The notes below the pieces were generated by a model, which searched no databases, was not told the DNA's origin, and saw nothing but the letters and a program-made list of their open reading frames with translations. Below are positions 9,036-16,746 of a stretch of 33,040 nt of DNA, one piece after another. The translations under genes were made by a program, and so were the position numbers. Every line of letters starts with the position of its first letter. The first letter of the stretch is position 1. This DNA comes from JALHRI01 sp044351685 (GTDB lineage: Bacteria > Pseudomonadota > Alphaproteobacteria > Rickettsiales > UBA3002): contig JBILFK010000002.1 in the NCBI GenBank assembly GCA_044351685.1, positions 1-33,040 of the forward strand, in the 5' to 3' direction.

Positions 9036-9212
9036 ATGTTGCATCGTCTACTTGCTACGGCCACTGCTGTTGCGTTTGTTACTGCAGCTAGCGCTGCGTT
9101 CGCTGCCGATAAAAAGGCCGAAACCCCAAAAGTGCAGCCTAAGCAAGGCGCACAGGTGATCCAAACCAATCCGGATGGCACCACCAAAAAAATCCCGCTC
9201 GATAAAAAATAG
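9036..9212 (+). CDS. Small exported protein, 58 aa, unknown function
   Basis: The ATG at 9036 is preceded by an excellent AAGGAG ribosome binding site (about 9022-9027), which decides this start over an upstream in-frame ATG at 8946. The product begins with a typical signal peptide: MLHRLL, a hydrophobic core, then SAAFA before ADKK, with cleavage predicted after Ala23. The mature part is only about 35 residues, lysine- and proline-rich, and ends PDGTTKKIPLDKK. It is followed by a strong intrinsic terminator, so it probably forms its own transcription unit after comM. I do not recognise a family; it may be a small periplasmic protein. Confidence 0.8.
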   Translation: MLHRLLATATAVAFVTAASAAFAADKKAETPKVQPKQGAQVIQTNPDGTTKKIPLDKK

Positions 9213-9238
9213 CCCGCTATTTTTCTGGGAAGTGAACG

Positions 9239-9275
9239 CCCCGCCTATCGCGCACGCGATTGCGGGGTTTTCTTT
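9239..9275 (+). terminator. Rho-independent terminator
   Basis: CCCCGC (9239-9244) pairs with GCGGGG (9262-9267). The intervening sequence can extend the stem (ATCGC/GCGAT), and the tract TTTTCTTT follows. It lies 26 bp after the stop codon of the 58-aa exported peptide. Confidence 0.85.
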
Positions 9276-9299
9276 GCCAGAAATTCGCATTTCCTATTA

Positions 9300-9328
9300 T
9301 TGACAAATTTTGTTGGTTATATTATATT
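9300..9328 (+). promoter_or_regulatory. Strong sigma-70-type promoter for the YdcH-like gene
   Basis: A consensus TTGACA (9300-9305) is followed after 17 bp by TATATT (9323-9328). It directly follows the terminator and points at the 79-aa gene, implying a leader of about 130 nt. Confidence 0.75.
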
Positions 9329-9338
9329 TCACTTACGA

Positions 9339-9463
9339 ACCGGGCCCCTCTGGCGCTTCATGGTGAAACGCGATGTCGGATCGTATCGGGAAATGCCCGG
9401 TGCAGATCTGATGCTATTTCAAAATTTGCGATGGGTGTTTTCCTCAACTTTTTAAGGAGGAAA
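9339..9463 (+). promoter_or_regulatory. Structured leader with ribosome-binding-site-sequestering hairpin
   Basis: Two separate structures can be drawn. ACCGGGC (9339-9345) pairs perfectly with GCCCGGT (9395-9401), enclosing a hairpin GCGCTTCA (9353-9360) / TGAAACGC (9364-9371) with one mismatch. Downstream, TTTCCTC (9439-9445) is a perfect 7-bp complement of GAGGAAA (9457-9463), which contains most of the Shine-Dalgarno sequence AAGGAGG. Folding would hide the ribosome binding site. No known riboswitch class is recognised. Confidence 0.55.
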
Positions 9464-9465
9464 CT

Positions 9466-9705
9466 ATGTCGTTACGTACAGTGAAATATCTTAAATCGCT
9501 ACTTATCAAATCTGCGGTGGTGCAGATGGAAATTGAGCACGAACAAAAAAAGAAATTCCCGAACTGGCTACGCATAATCATGCTGAAAAAGCAGCGCCTG
9601 CTTATTAAAGATAAACTGGTGCAACTGCGCAGATCTTACCGCGAAAACAAGGCAAAACGAAAACGCGAGGCAACGCTCAAGCGTGTGCATTTCTGCATGA
9701 ATTAA
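9466..9705 (+). CDS. YdcH/DUF465-like small basic protein, 79 aa
   Basis: The ATG at 9466 has a near-perfect AAGGAGG 5 nt upstream. The product is strongly basic and predicted alpha-helical. The segment IEHEQKKKFPN followed by IIMLKKQRLLIKDKLVQL resembles the YdcH/DUF465 family, whose members are short helical hairpins with a conserved LKKxKLxLKD motif and no settled function; binding of RNA or a partner protein is possible. The C-terminal 20 residues are an extra basic tail. The strong promoter and possible SD-hiding hairpin suggest post-transcriptional control. It is convergent with gshA. The family assignment is moderately sure and the function unknown. Confidence 0.75.
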   Translation: MSLRTVKYLKSLLIKSAVVQMEIEHEQKKKFPNWLRIIMLKKQRLLIKDKLVQLRRSYRENKAKRKREATLKRVHFCMN

Positions 9706-9734
9706 CGGGTAACACAGGCAAGCAGCGGTGAGGG

Positions 9735-11012
9735 TTATATCGCGTAATTCTCGCCGTATTCTTCCTGCGTGGCGGCCAGCGCTGCCAGCGCCGCCACTAA
9801 CCCAAACGCACCAAAACTGCATTCCGGCATGGCCACCGCGCCTGTGTGTGCTGCGGCTTCGGTTTCGTCGCACATCGGGGCAAAATACATGCCGCTGGCA
9901 TTGAGATTGCCTTCGCTATCGCGCTCGCGGTTCACGCGGTAAGCCCCGCCAACCGCAACGCCGCGCACCAGATACAGCATCGGTTCGGCAGCAAATCCAT
10001 CGACAGTGCACGCAGTGGGCACACCTTCCTGAATAATCACTTCGGTGCTTTGCACGCCTTCCTTGATGGTGCTCATTTTGTTGCGGCCTTTTTTGTTGAT
10101 TTCCATCACCTCGTCGCCCGAATGCGCGGTCATGATACCCATGCCGTAAGTTCCCGCATCGGATTTAATAAACACATACGGGTTCTGGGTAATGCCATAA
10201 CGCGTATAATGCGCGCGCACCCGCGCCAGCACGCGTTCCACGCCGAGTGCCACACATTCAAGCCCTTGCCGGTCAGCAAAGTTTACGTGCCCGCAGCGGT
10301 GCGTTTCAGTGGTGAGCAACCACGGGTCGATGTCAAACGTGAGTGCGAATTCGGTAGCGATTTTATCGTACGCATCAAAATGAATTGATTTGCGCCGACG
10401 ATGCCAGCCCAGCCCCGGGCGCGGTGCAATCGGCTGCGTGATACCGCGCAAAATTTCCGGCAGGCCACTGGTGAGATCGTTATTCAGCAGAATTAAATCC
10501 GGCACAAAGCCGGTGCTGGTGCTTAAGCGATTGCCTTCCTTGAGCAGCGGATATTGCGTAAGCGGCGTGCCGCCCGCACTCACCAGTTGCAACGGTTCAC
10601 CTTCGGCAAGCAAACTGCCAATTTCCACCGCCACACCGGCTGCCTGCAATATCAATTGCAGCACCACCAGATTTTCAAGATAGTTTAAATTACGCGTATG
10701 GTTTTCGGGAATTACCAGCACGCGCTTTACGCCATTTTTTGCAAAACAGCGCTGCATTTGCGCGGCTGCACGCACGCGCGCTGCTGCCGATAAATTATTG
10801 AATCCGGCAGGGAATAAATTGGTATCGACGGGTGCTAGTTTGAATCCGGCATGGCGCAGATCGACCGAGCTGTAAAACGGTGCGCCAAAAATCTCGCGCT
10901 GGTTTTCAAGCCAATCCTGCACGGCGGCTTCGCGCTGTTTCAGTAACGTATCAAGCTGCTGAACAACGCGTGTTTGTGGTGTTTCAGTGGGGCGTGAAAT
11001 GCGGGCGCTCAT
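9735..11012 (-). CDS. gshA: Glutamate-cysteine ligase, proteobacterial type
   Basis: GshA joins glutamate and cysteine using ATP, the first step of glutathione synthesis. The 425-aa sequence matches the type found in many proteobacteria (Acidithiobacillus-like), distinct from E. coli GshA: VDTNLFPAGFNNL at 62-74, VIPENHTRNLNY near 100-111, and an ATP-grasp-like KSDAGTYGMGIM at 283-294 followed by KGRNKMSTIKEG. The ATG at 11012 lies inside the end of rsmE (29-bp overlap) with GGAG 6-7 nt upstream. It is the last gene of the hisB-to-gshA operon. gshB is not in the window. Confidence 0.93.
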   Translation of the reverse strand: MSARISRPTETPQTRVVQQLDTLLKQREAAVQDWLENQREIFGAPFYSSVDLRHAGFKLAPVDTNLFPAGFNNLSAAARVRAAAQMQRCFAKNGVKRVLVIPENHTRNLNYLENLVVLQLILQAAGVAVEIGSLLAEGEPLQLVSAGGTPLTQYPLLKEGNRLSTSTGFVPDLILLNNDLTSGLPEILRGITQPIAPRPGLGWHRRRKSIHFDAYDKIATEFALTFDIDPWLLTTETHRCGHVNFADRQGLECVALGVERVLARVRAHYTRYGITQNPYVFIKSDAGTYGMGIMTAHSGDEVMEINKKGRNKMSTIKEGVQSTEVIIQEGVPTACTVDGFAAEPMLYLVRGVAVGGAYRVNRERDSEGNLNASGMYFAPMCDETEAAAHTGAVAMPECSFGAFGLVAALAALAATQEEYGENYAI

Positions 11013-11724
11013 GCCAATCTCCGAAATGCTGCGCGGTGATGGCTAGCAGTGTAAAGCATGCCGTATCCGCACGTAAAATACGTGGACCCAGAGCCACACC
11101 CCTAGCGCATTTTTTGCGTTGCAGCAAGTGAAACTCTTCCGGCGTAAAGCCACCTTCCGGGCCAATCAGCACGCCCCATGCAGCGGGTTTTTCGCCAGAT
11201 GCAGTGGGCAGCGCGGCGCTGTTGCCGGATTCATCGCCGTAAAATAATGGCTGCGCTTCTGGCCATGCGCCAAGCAGGGTGGGTAGGGTTTGCATGGGCA
11301 ATATTTCTGGCACATCGAAGCGCTCGCTTTGTTCAGCAGCTTCGCGGGCGATAAGTGCTAAGCGTTCGGCATTCACGCTGGTAACAATGGTGCGCTGGGT
11401 TTTAACGGGCTGAATGGCGCGCACGCCAAGTTCAGTAGCTTTTTCGATAATCACTTCGGTGCGCCCGCCTTTAATGAGCGCAAAACACAATGTAAGCGGC
11501 AAGGAAGGGCGTGCTGTGGCGCGCTGCGAAACGCAGTGCGCACCCAGAGTTTTTTTGCTGGGCTGCGATAAATTCGCCTGCCACTCGCCATCGCGGCCGT
11601 TAAACAGATACACGCTGTCGCCAGCATTGCGCCGCATGACATGCAGTAAATAATGCGCGGTGGTTTCAGGGAGAATGATTTCTGCACCTTCGTGCAGCGC
11701 CGCGTCGCAGAAAATTCTGCTCAT
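10984..11724 (-). CDS. rsmE: 16S rRNA (uracil(1498)-N3)-methyltransferase RsmE
   Basis: RsmE methylates N3 of U1498 in 16S rRNA using SAM and belongs to the SPOUT (knotted) methyltransferases. The 246-aa protein has the family's N-terminal PUA-like part (HYLLHVMRR near 24-32), then KATELGV (95-101), EQSER (131-135), GPEGGF (188-193) and LGPRILRADTA (212-222), which form the SAM-binding knot. The start codon overlaps the hisA stop in an ATGA arrangement, implying translational coupling, and its 3' end overlaps gshA. Confidence 0.96.
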   Translation of the reverse strand: MSRIFCDAALHEGAEIILPETTAHYLLHVMRRNAGDSVYLFNGRDGEWQANLSQPSKKTLGAHCVSQRATARPSLPLTLCFALIKGGRTEVIIEKATELGVRAIQPVKTQRTIVTSVNAERLALIAREAAEQSERFDVPEILPMQTLPTLLGAWPEAQPLFYGDESGNSAALPTASGEKPAAWGVLIGPEGGFTPEEFHLLQRKKCARGVALGPRILRADTACFTLLAITAQHFGDWHERPHFTPH

Positions 11725-12446
11725 GCGTTTACCAGTGCCAGCGCTTCGCGCGCATCAATTTTTTGTTCGTAAAGCGCTTTGCCGATCACGATACCGGCAA
11801 TGTTTTTTGCAGGGTGCGCCAGCACCTGTTGAATATCGGCAAGCCCACTGATACCGCCCGAAAGAATCACCGGAATGCTAACACTGCCTGCGAGTGCGGC
11901 AGTTTCTTCGATATTCGCGCCGGCAAGCGTGCCATCGCGCGCGATATCGGTGTAAATAATGCCGGCGATACCGGCATCTTCAAAATGCTTGGCGAGTTCG
12001 CGCGCCGAAAGTTCCGATGCTTTCACCCAACCTTCGGTGGCCACCATGCCATCGCGCGCATCGATGCCCACCATGATCTGCCCGGGAAACGCGCGCGCCA
12101 CTTCCTTCACCAGCGCCGGTTTGGTAAGTGCCACCGTGCCTAAAATCACCCGTGTTACCCCTACTTCCAGCCAGGTTTCCACCGCCGCGCGTGAACGTAT
12201 GCCGCCACCCAGCTGCACCGGTAGGGCGGTGTGTTCGAGAATTGCCAGCACGGCCTGATGGTTGGTCGATTCGCCACTCACGGCACCATCTAAATCCACC
12301 ACATGCAACGCATCAAACCCAACACTCGCGAAGCGTTGGGCCTGTGCCACCGGGTTTTCGTTGTAAATGGTGGCCTGCGCCATATTGCCTTTGAACAGGC
12401 GCACGCATTTGCCTTCTTTCAGATCAATCGCGGGGTAGAGTTTCAT
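11721..12446 (-). CDS. hisA: ProFAR isomerase HisA
   Basis: HisA catalyses the Amadori isomerisation of ProFAR to PRFAR in histidine biosynthesis. The 241-aa (beta/alpha)8 barrel has the catalytic aspartates Asp8 (AIDLKEG) and Asp129 (VGIDARDG) and the phosphate-binding motifs LGGGIRS and ILSGGISG; TDIARDGTLAG is typical. The ATG at 12446 is chosen because the family begins with MKLYPAIDL, and it overlaps the preceding GNAT stop codon (ATGA). A longer in-frame reading would run into the GNAT gene. Confidence 0.97.
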   Translation of the reverse strand: MKLYPAIDLKEGKCVRLFKGNMAQATIYNENPVAQAQRFASVGFDALHVVDLDGAVSGESTNHQAVLAILEHTALPVQLGGGIRSRAAVETWLEVGVTRVILGTVALTKPALVKEVARAFPGQIMVGIDARDGMVATEGWVKASELSARELAKHFEDAGIAGIIYTDIARDGTLAGANIEETAALAGSVSIPVILSGGISGLADIQQVLAHPAKNIAGIVIGKALYEQKIDAREALALVNA

Positions 12447-12979
12447 ATCACATCCGAAATCGGGGCGAGTTGTTTGTAAAAGAAATGCCCAGCCACCATG
12501 CTGGCATTCACCAGCTCGTAATAGGGCATGGTACCCCATTCGGTATAGCCCGCTTCGCGGTAAATGGTCAGTGCGCGTTCCTGTGTTTCGCGCACCGAAA
12601 GACGAATCAGCGAAAAGCCATCTTTGGCGGCTTCGCGTTCGGCCATTTCCAAAAGGTCTTTGGCAAGCCCGTGCCCGCGCGCCCATGGCGCCACAAAATG
12701 CGCTTCCACATCGCAAGCGAAGGCAGAAGTTTCTTTGTTTTTGCTGGGGCGCAATAATTGTATGGAAGCCGCAAGCGTGCCATCGAGCCGGCCACCAAGC
12801 ACCGTGCGTGAAGGCACCAGCAAGGCGCCTTTCCAATAGGCTTCCAGCACTTCGCGCATGGGCGGCACCACCCAGTTAAAGCCAATGCCATCTTTAATGG
12901 CATCTTCGGTCGCACGGCAGAGATCTTCAAGATCAGCGACCGAAAGCGCGGTAAGTTTTTCAACAGCAATGCTAGCCAT
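12443..12979 (-). CDS. GNAT family N-acetyltransferase inside the his operon
   Basis: A 178-aa acetyl-CoA-dependent acetyltransferase: the acetyl-CoA pyrophosphate-binding loop ARGHGLA (about 100-106) follows a beta strand (VEAHFVAPW), and the C-terminal part has ALTIYREAGY. Its substrate is unknown. It sits between hisH and hisA with no gap on the hisH side and an ATGA overlap with hisA, so it is co-transcribed and probably translationally coupled with enzymes of the same pathway. The location suggests a metabolic or protein target linked to histidine synthesis, but this is only positional evidence. The first ATG is used; no strong ribosome binding site is visible. Confidence 0.9.
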   Translation of the reverse strand: MASIAVEKLTALSVADLEDLCRATEDAIKDGIGFNWVVPPMREVLEAYWKGALLVPSRTVLGGRLDGTLAASIQLLRPSKNKETSAFACDVEAHFVAPWARGHGLAKDLLEMAEREAAKDGFSLIRLSVRETQERALTIYREAGYTEWGTMPYYELVNASMVAGHFFYKQLAPISDVI

Positions 12980-13618
12980 TTATGCTGCACCTTTCTGCTG
13001 CACAAAATGTTGCAGCATTGTAAGCCCCGTCGCCTGACTTTTTTCGGGGTGGAATTGCGTGGCGACAATATTTTCCCGCGCCACCATTGCCACAAGGCTA
13101 CCCCCATAGTCAACCGTCGCAAGAATATCTGCCGCATCAACATTCACGGCATGAAACGAATGCACAAAATATGCATAGGAATCGGCACTGATACCATAGC
13201 GCCGCGCCGAAGCAGCCTGCATGGGGCACAGCTTATTCCAGCCCATATGTGGCACGGGCAGGGCAGGATTATTAGGGGCAAGCTGTACCACTTCGCCCGC
13301 AAGCCAGCCAAGCCCTGCATGCATGCCGTGTTCGTGGCTGCGGGTGAACAGCATTTGCATACCCACACAGATACCAAAAAACGGTTTGCGCGCACCTAGC
13401 ACTTCGCACTCCAGCGCATCGCGCATGCCGGGCAGGGCATTCAGCCCGCCCATACAATCGGCGAATGCGCCTACACCGGGCAGCACGATATGGCTGGCGT
13501 CGCGCAGCATCGCCGCATCCTGCGTCACAGTGATGGTATGTTCCGGCGCAACGGCTGCAAAGGCTTTGCGTACCGAGTGTAAATTCCCCGCGCCGCAATC
13601 AATGATGGTAATGGTCAT
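12980..13618 (-). CDS. hisH: Imidazole glycerol phosphate synthase, glutaminase subunit HisH
   Basis: HisH hydrolyses glutamine and channels ammonia to HisF, which makes imidazole glycerol phosphate and AICAR. The 212-aa class I amidotransferase has the complete triad: Cys84 in GICVGMQ, His190 and Glu192 in QFHPEKS, plus the oxyanion region PGVGAF (47-52). Its start overlaps the DUF2628 stop in an ATGA arrangement. The partner hisF is in the window but about 6 kb away and on the opposite strand. Confidence 0.97.
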   Translation of the reverse strand: MTITIIDCGAGNLHSVRKAFAAVAPEHTITVTQDAAMLRDASHIVLPGVGAFADCMGGLNALPGMRDALECEVLGARKPFFGICVGMQMLFTRSHEHGMHAGLGWLAGEVVQLAPNNPALPVPHMGWNKLCPMQAASARRYGISADSYAYFVHSFHAVNVDAADILATVDYGGSLVAMVARENIVATQFHPEKSQATGLTMLQHFVQQKGAA

Positions 13619-14010
13619 GCGGCAGGCACAGCCATGCTGCGATCCAGGTAGCGCTGTTCGGCTAGCAGCGGCGAAGGGGCAATCACCACATCGCGTAGCG
13701 TATAACCGTAGCGCTCCAGTTGCATCCGTTCAATATCGTGTGCCACACACCCCAGCCAAAGTTGCAGGGCAAGCTGCAGCGCAGCAATCGCCGCGGTTGG
13801 CAGTAAGCCCGAACTACCCAGCGCAATTAAGCAGCCATAGAGCGGTGCAAACAGCAGCAGGCCCAGCCATTGGCGATTATATAACAGCCACAGCCCATGC
13901 AGCAAAAACGCCCAGAAGCAAAACCCTTCGAGCACTAGCCGTACATCTTCGTCCGATGCATCGTCTTCGCGCGCGTAAACGGTAAATAATTCTGCCGGTG
14001 CATTAAACAT
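13615..14010 (-). CDS. DUF2628 domain membrane protein
   Basis: A 131-aa protein with an N-terminal soluble part and two to three hydrophobic segments (about 45-110). LVLEGFCFWAFLLHGLWLL matches the DUF2628 pattern, where a conserved EGF motif precedes the first membrane segment. The family has no known function. It is commonly found between hisB and hisH in alphaproteobacteria, as here: it starts 3 nt after hisB and overlaps hisH by 4 bp. Tight coupling implies that its level follows that of the histidine enzymes. Confidence 0.85.
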   Translation of the reverse strand: MFNAPAELFTVYAREDDASDEDVRLVLEGFCFWAFLLHGLWLLYNRQWLGLLLFAPLYGCLIALGSSGLLPTAAIAALQLALQLWLGCVAHDIERMQLERYGYTLRDVVIAPSPLLAEQRYLDRSMAVPAA

Positions 14011-14013
14011 GAG

Positions 14014-14613
14014 TTATGCCTGTGTAAGAACACCTTTGGTGGAGGGCACTTGCCCGGCCTTGCGGGCATCGAGCGTGATCGCTTCGCGCAGCGCGCGCGC
14101 CAGCCCTTTGAAACAGGATTCGACGATATGGTGATTATTTACGCCATAAAGATTTTCAATATGCAATGTGGTGCCCGATTGCTGCGCGAAGGCCTGAAAC
14201 CATTCGCGGAATAGTTCGGTATCCATATCGCCGAGTTTGGGTTTGCTGAATTCTACCTTCCACACAAAATAGGGGCGGCCCGATAAATCGAGTGCTACGC
14301 GGGTGAGGGTTTCATCCATCGGTGAAAGTGCGCTACCAAAGCGCGTAATCCCCGCACGCTCGCCCAGCGCATCGGCAATCGCTTTGCCAATGGCAAGGCC
14401 GGTATCTTCGGTGGTGTGGTGAAAATCGATATGCAGATCGCCTTTGGCCTTCACCGTCAGGTCGATCAGCGAATGTTTGGAAAGCTGCTCGAGCATATGG
14501 TCAAGGAAGCCGATACCCGTGGAAATATCATAGGTTCCGGTGCCGTCGAGATTGACGGTGACGGAAATTGCGGTCTCTTTGGTGGAGCGTTCCACTGTGG
14601 CAATGCGTGACAT
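14014..14613 (-). CDS. hisB: Imidazoleglycerol-phosphate dehydratase HisB
   Basis: HisB dehydrates imidazole glycerol phosphate to imidazole acetol phosphate using manganese. The 199-aa sequence is the monofunctional form without the N-terminal phosphatase of E. coli HisB. Metal-binding motifs are intact: GIGFLDHML, DLHIDFHHTTEDTGLAIG and NNHHIVESCFK. The start at 14613 matches the family N-terminus (MSRIATVERSTKET); no good Shine-Dalgarno sequence is seen. It follows the J-domain gene by 52 bp and leads the tightly packed his part of the operon. Confidence 0.97.
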   Translation of the reverse strand: MSRIATVERSTKETAISVTVNLDGTGTYDISTGIGFLDHMLEQLSKHSLIDLTVKAKGDLHIDFHHTTEDTGLAIGKAIADALGERAGITRFGSALSPMDETLTRVALDLSGRPYFVWKVEFSKPKLGDMDTELFREWFQAFAQQSGTTLHIENLYGVNNHHIVESCFKGLARALREAITLDARKAGQVPSTKGVLTQA

Positions 14614-14665
14614 AGGCGCGTTGTAGCGCAGGTGCAGCGCTGCGTCAAACGCGTTATCGCGGTGT

Positions 14666-15334
14666 TTATGCTGCCGAAGGCGTTAGTGTGGCGTGCGATG
14701 CCACCCAGATTTTGCGGTTTTGTGCGATATCGCGCCGCAATCTGTCGGTAATCAGCTGAATCCAGTTACGCCCGGCAAGTTTGGCCGCACGCGCACGTTG
14801 CCAGCAGGCATAGAGTGCGGTGTCACGCAGGCTATGTTCGCGCGCTTCCCACACGCCCAATGCTTGTGCGATACGCGCCAATTTGGTTTCCAGCGCCGCA
14901 AGTGTCACGCTTGGTGCATCTACGGGGGGCGGCAACATTTCCAGCTCAATACGTAGCAGCCCGGCCAAATCATTGGCCTCATAGGCGCGCTGTACCTGTG
15001 CTAAGGTTTCCGATGCATCGCGCTCGGCCACATCGGGGTGCAGCGTTTTCATCAGCTGGCGGTAGGTGGTTTTCATCGCCTGCGTGCGTTCACTTGAAAT
15101 TTCGGTAAGGTCAGCGAGCGTGGTAATTTCGGTGCCAGCGGATTCAGAAAATGCCAGCGCCATTTCGCCCAACGCATCAAAATAGGCTTCGGCAAAACTG
15201 GCCAGTTCACGTTCCAGCTGCAGCGTGCGCCGCGCGATGGTTTCAAGCTCATCGAGCCCTTGGCGAATAGCAATGCGCAGCCGCAGTTTTTCCTGCAGGG
15301 CGGTACGATCGGAAAGCAGTGCGTGTGACATCAT
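14666..15334 (-). CDS. J-domain (DnaJ-like) protein
   Basis: A 222-aa protein whose middle contains YRQLMKTLHPDV (91-102) with the HPD tripeptide (99-101) needed to stimulate Hsp70 ATPase, followed by a helix (QVQRAYEANDL) typical of the end of a J domain. The N-terminal 80 residues are charged and probably form a coiled coil. There are no G/F-rich or zinc-finger regions, so it is a specialised co-chaperone rather than DnaJ. I chose the first of two adjacent ATGs (15334, 15331); an upstream extension lacks support. It precedes hisB by 52 bp on the same strand and may be the first gene of that operon. Confidence 0.82.
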   Translation of the reverse strand: MMSHALLSDRTALQEKLRLRIAIRQGLDELETIARRTLQLERELASFAEAYFDALGEMALAFSESAGTEITTLADLTEISSERTQAMKTTYRQLMKTLHPDVAERDASETLAQVQRAYEANDLAGLLRIELEMLPPPVDAPSVTLAALETKLARIAQALGVWEAREHSLRDTALYACWQRARAAKLAGRNWIQLITDRLRRDIAQNRKIWVASHATLTPSAA

Positions 15335-15479
15335 CGTTACGATTCCAGAACGATGCCAAAAACACCAGAGAAACAAACGGTTTTAGAGAGCCCACCCCGC
15401 GATCTTTTGCCGGGCGTTGCAGCTGCGCCACCATCCACGCTTTACAAGCGCGAGGCGGCTGGCTATCAGGGGGGCGTGT

Positions 15480-15554
15480 GCCGCTTTAGCTCAGGGGTAG
15501 AGCAACCGCCTTGTAAGCGGTAGGTCATCCGTTCAAATCGGATAAGCGGCACCA
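15480..15554 (+). tRNA. tRNA-Thr (anticodon TGT)
   Basis: A complete cloverleaf: acceptor stem GCCGCTT/AAGCGGC, D arm AGCTCAGGGGTAGAGC, anticodon stem ACCGC/GCGGT with loop CTTGTAA (anticodon TGT, reading ACA), T arm with GTTCAAATC, discriminator A, and an encoded CCA. It is followed 16 nt later by copy B of the dispersed element. Confidence 0.96.
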
Positions 15555-15570
15555 TGCTTCGCGTTTATTC

Positions 15571-15656
15571 CATGCGCCCAGAATTTTCTCCTGAAAATTC
15601 TATGGCGCGCCGCTTCGCGGGCCCATGGCTGTCTCGGCCTGCTGGCCTCGAATAAC
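15571..15656 (+). repeat. Dispersed three-hairpin element, copy B
   Basis: Hairpin 1 is nested: outer GCGCC (15574-15578) / GGCGC (15604-15608), inner GAATTTTC-TCCT-GAAAATTC (15581-15600). Hairpin 2 is CCGC-TTC-GCGG (15610-15620). The linker is CCCATGGCTGTCTCG, with two changes from the others. Hairpin 3 is GGCC-TGCT-GGCC (15636-15647). It ends CTCGAATAAC. It starts 16 nt after the tRNA-Thr and lies upstream of rfbB. Confidence 0.88.
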
Positions 15657-15696
15657 GTGGTGGTGCTTCGCTTACGCTTCAGATGATTGGAAATGC

Positions 15697-16746
15697 ATGA
15701 CGATTTTAGTAACAGGCGGTGCCGGATTTATCGGCAGTAATTTTGCAGCGCGCTGGTGTGCGGCGAGTGATGAGCCCATCGTCAATCTCGATGCACTCAC
15801 CTATGCCGGCAACCGCCATAATTTGCGCAGCTTGGAAAATAATCCGCGCCACCAGTTTGTGCATGGCGATATTCGTGATGGCGCGCTGGTTGCACAGTTA
15901 CTGCGCGAACATCACGTGCGCGCTATGGTGCATTTTGCCGCTGAAAGCCATGTCGATCGTTCGCTTGCCGCACCCGGCGAGTTCGTAGATACCAATATTG
16001 TTGGCACCTTCCGCTTGCTCGAAGCAGCGCAAAATTATCTGGCAGAAACGCCGCGGGATTTCCGCTTTTTACATGTTTCTACCGATGAAGTGTATGGCAC
16101 GCTCGCACCCGATGCGCCTGCATTCACCGAAGCCACACCGTATGCACCGAACAGCCCCTATGCGGCGAGCAAGGCCGCTTCCGACCATTTGGTGCGCAGC
16201 TATTTTCACAGCTACGGCGTGCCCACGCTTACTTCGCACTGCTCGAATAATTTTGGCCCGTATCAGTTCCCTGAAAAACTGATTCCGCTATGCATCACGC
16301 GGGCGCTTGCGGGCCAAAAACTGCCCATTTACGGCGATGGGTTGCAGGTGCGCGATTGGCTCTATGTGCATGATCACTGCGATGCGCTGATGCAGATATT
16401 AGAAAAAGGCTCACCCGGCGAAACCTATAATGTCGGCGCGCACGCCGAAAAAACCAACCTCGCACTGGTGCAGAATTTATGCGCGATACTCGATAGAGTA
16501 TCGCCGCGCAGCGATGGTGCAGCCTATGCCGAACAAATTGCGTTTGTGGCCGATCGCCCCGGCCACGATCGGCGCTACGCGATCAACGCCGGTAAATTGC
16601 AGCGCGAACTGGGCTGGAAACCGGCAACGCCATTTGATGCCGCACTTGAAGCCACCGTGGCGTGGTATCTGCAGCATAGCGATTGGCTAGCAAATATTAC
16701 TAGTGGCGAGTATCGCCATTGGGTAGCGCAGCATTACGGCACATAA
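15697..16746 (+). CDS. rfbB: dTDP-glucose 4,6-dehydratase
   Basis: RfbB/RmlB converts dTDP-glucose to dTDP-4-keto-6-deoxyglucose, a precursor of rhamnose and other deoxysugars of surface polysaccharides. The 349-aa extended SDR has the NAD motif TGGAGFIG (6-13), the catalytic segment STDEVYG (Thr129-Asp130-Glu131), Tyr155/Lys159 in SPYAASK, and HCSNNFGPYQFPEKLIP. The ATG at 15697 is chosen because the family begins directly before ILVTGGAGFIG; an upstream in-frame ATG would place the start inside repeat copy B. No rfbA, rfbC or rfbD is next to it, which is unusual. It converges on the GNAT gene with no intervening base. Confidence 0.94.
   Translation: MTILVTGGAGFIGSNFAARWCAASDEPIVNLDALTYAGNRHNLRSLENNPRHQFVHGDIRDGALVAQLLREHHVRAMVHFAAESHVDRSLAAPGEFVDTNIVGTFRLLEAAQNYLAETPRDFRFLHVSTDEVYGTLAPDAPAFTEATPYAPNSPYAASKAASDHLVRSYFHSYGVPTLTSHCSNNFGPYQFPEKLIPLCITRALAGQKLPIYGDGLQVRDWLYVHDHCDALMQILEKGSPGETYNVGAHAEKTNLALVQNLCAILDRVSPRSDGAAYAEQIAFVADRPGHDRRYAINAGKLQRELGWKPATPFDAALEATVAWYLQHSDWLANITSGEYRHWVAQHYGT

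Noticed and set aside
9339..9401. Small SRP RNA or other known structured RNA
   Set aside because: The conserved SRP tetraloop region and other signature bases are absent; only a generic stem-loop layout is seen.
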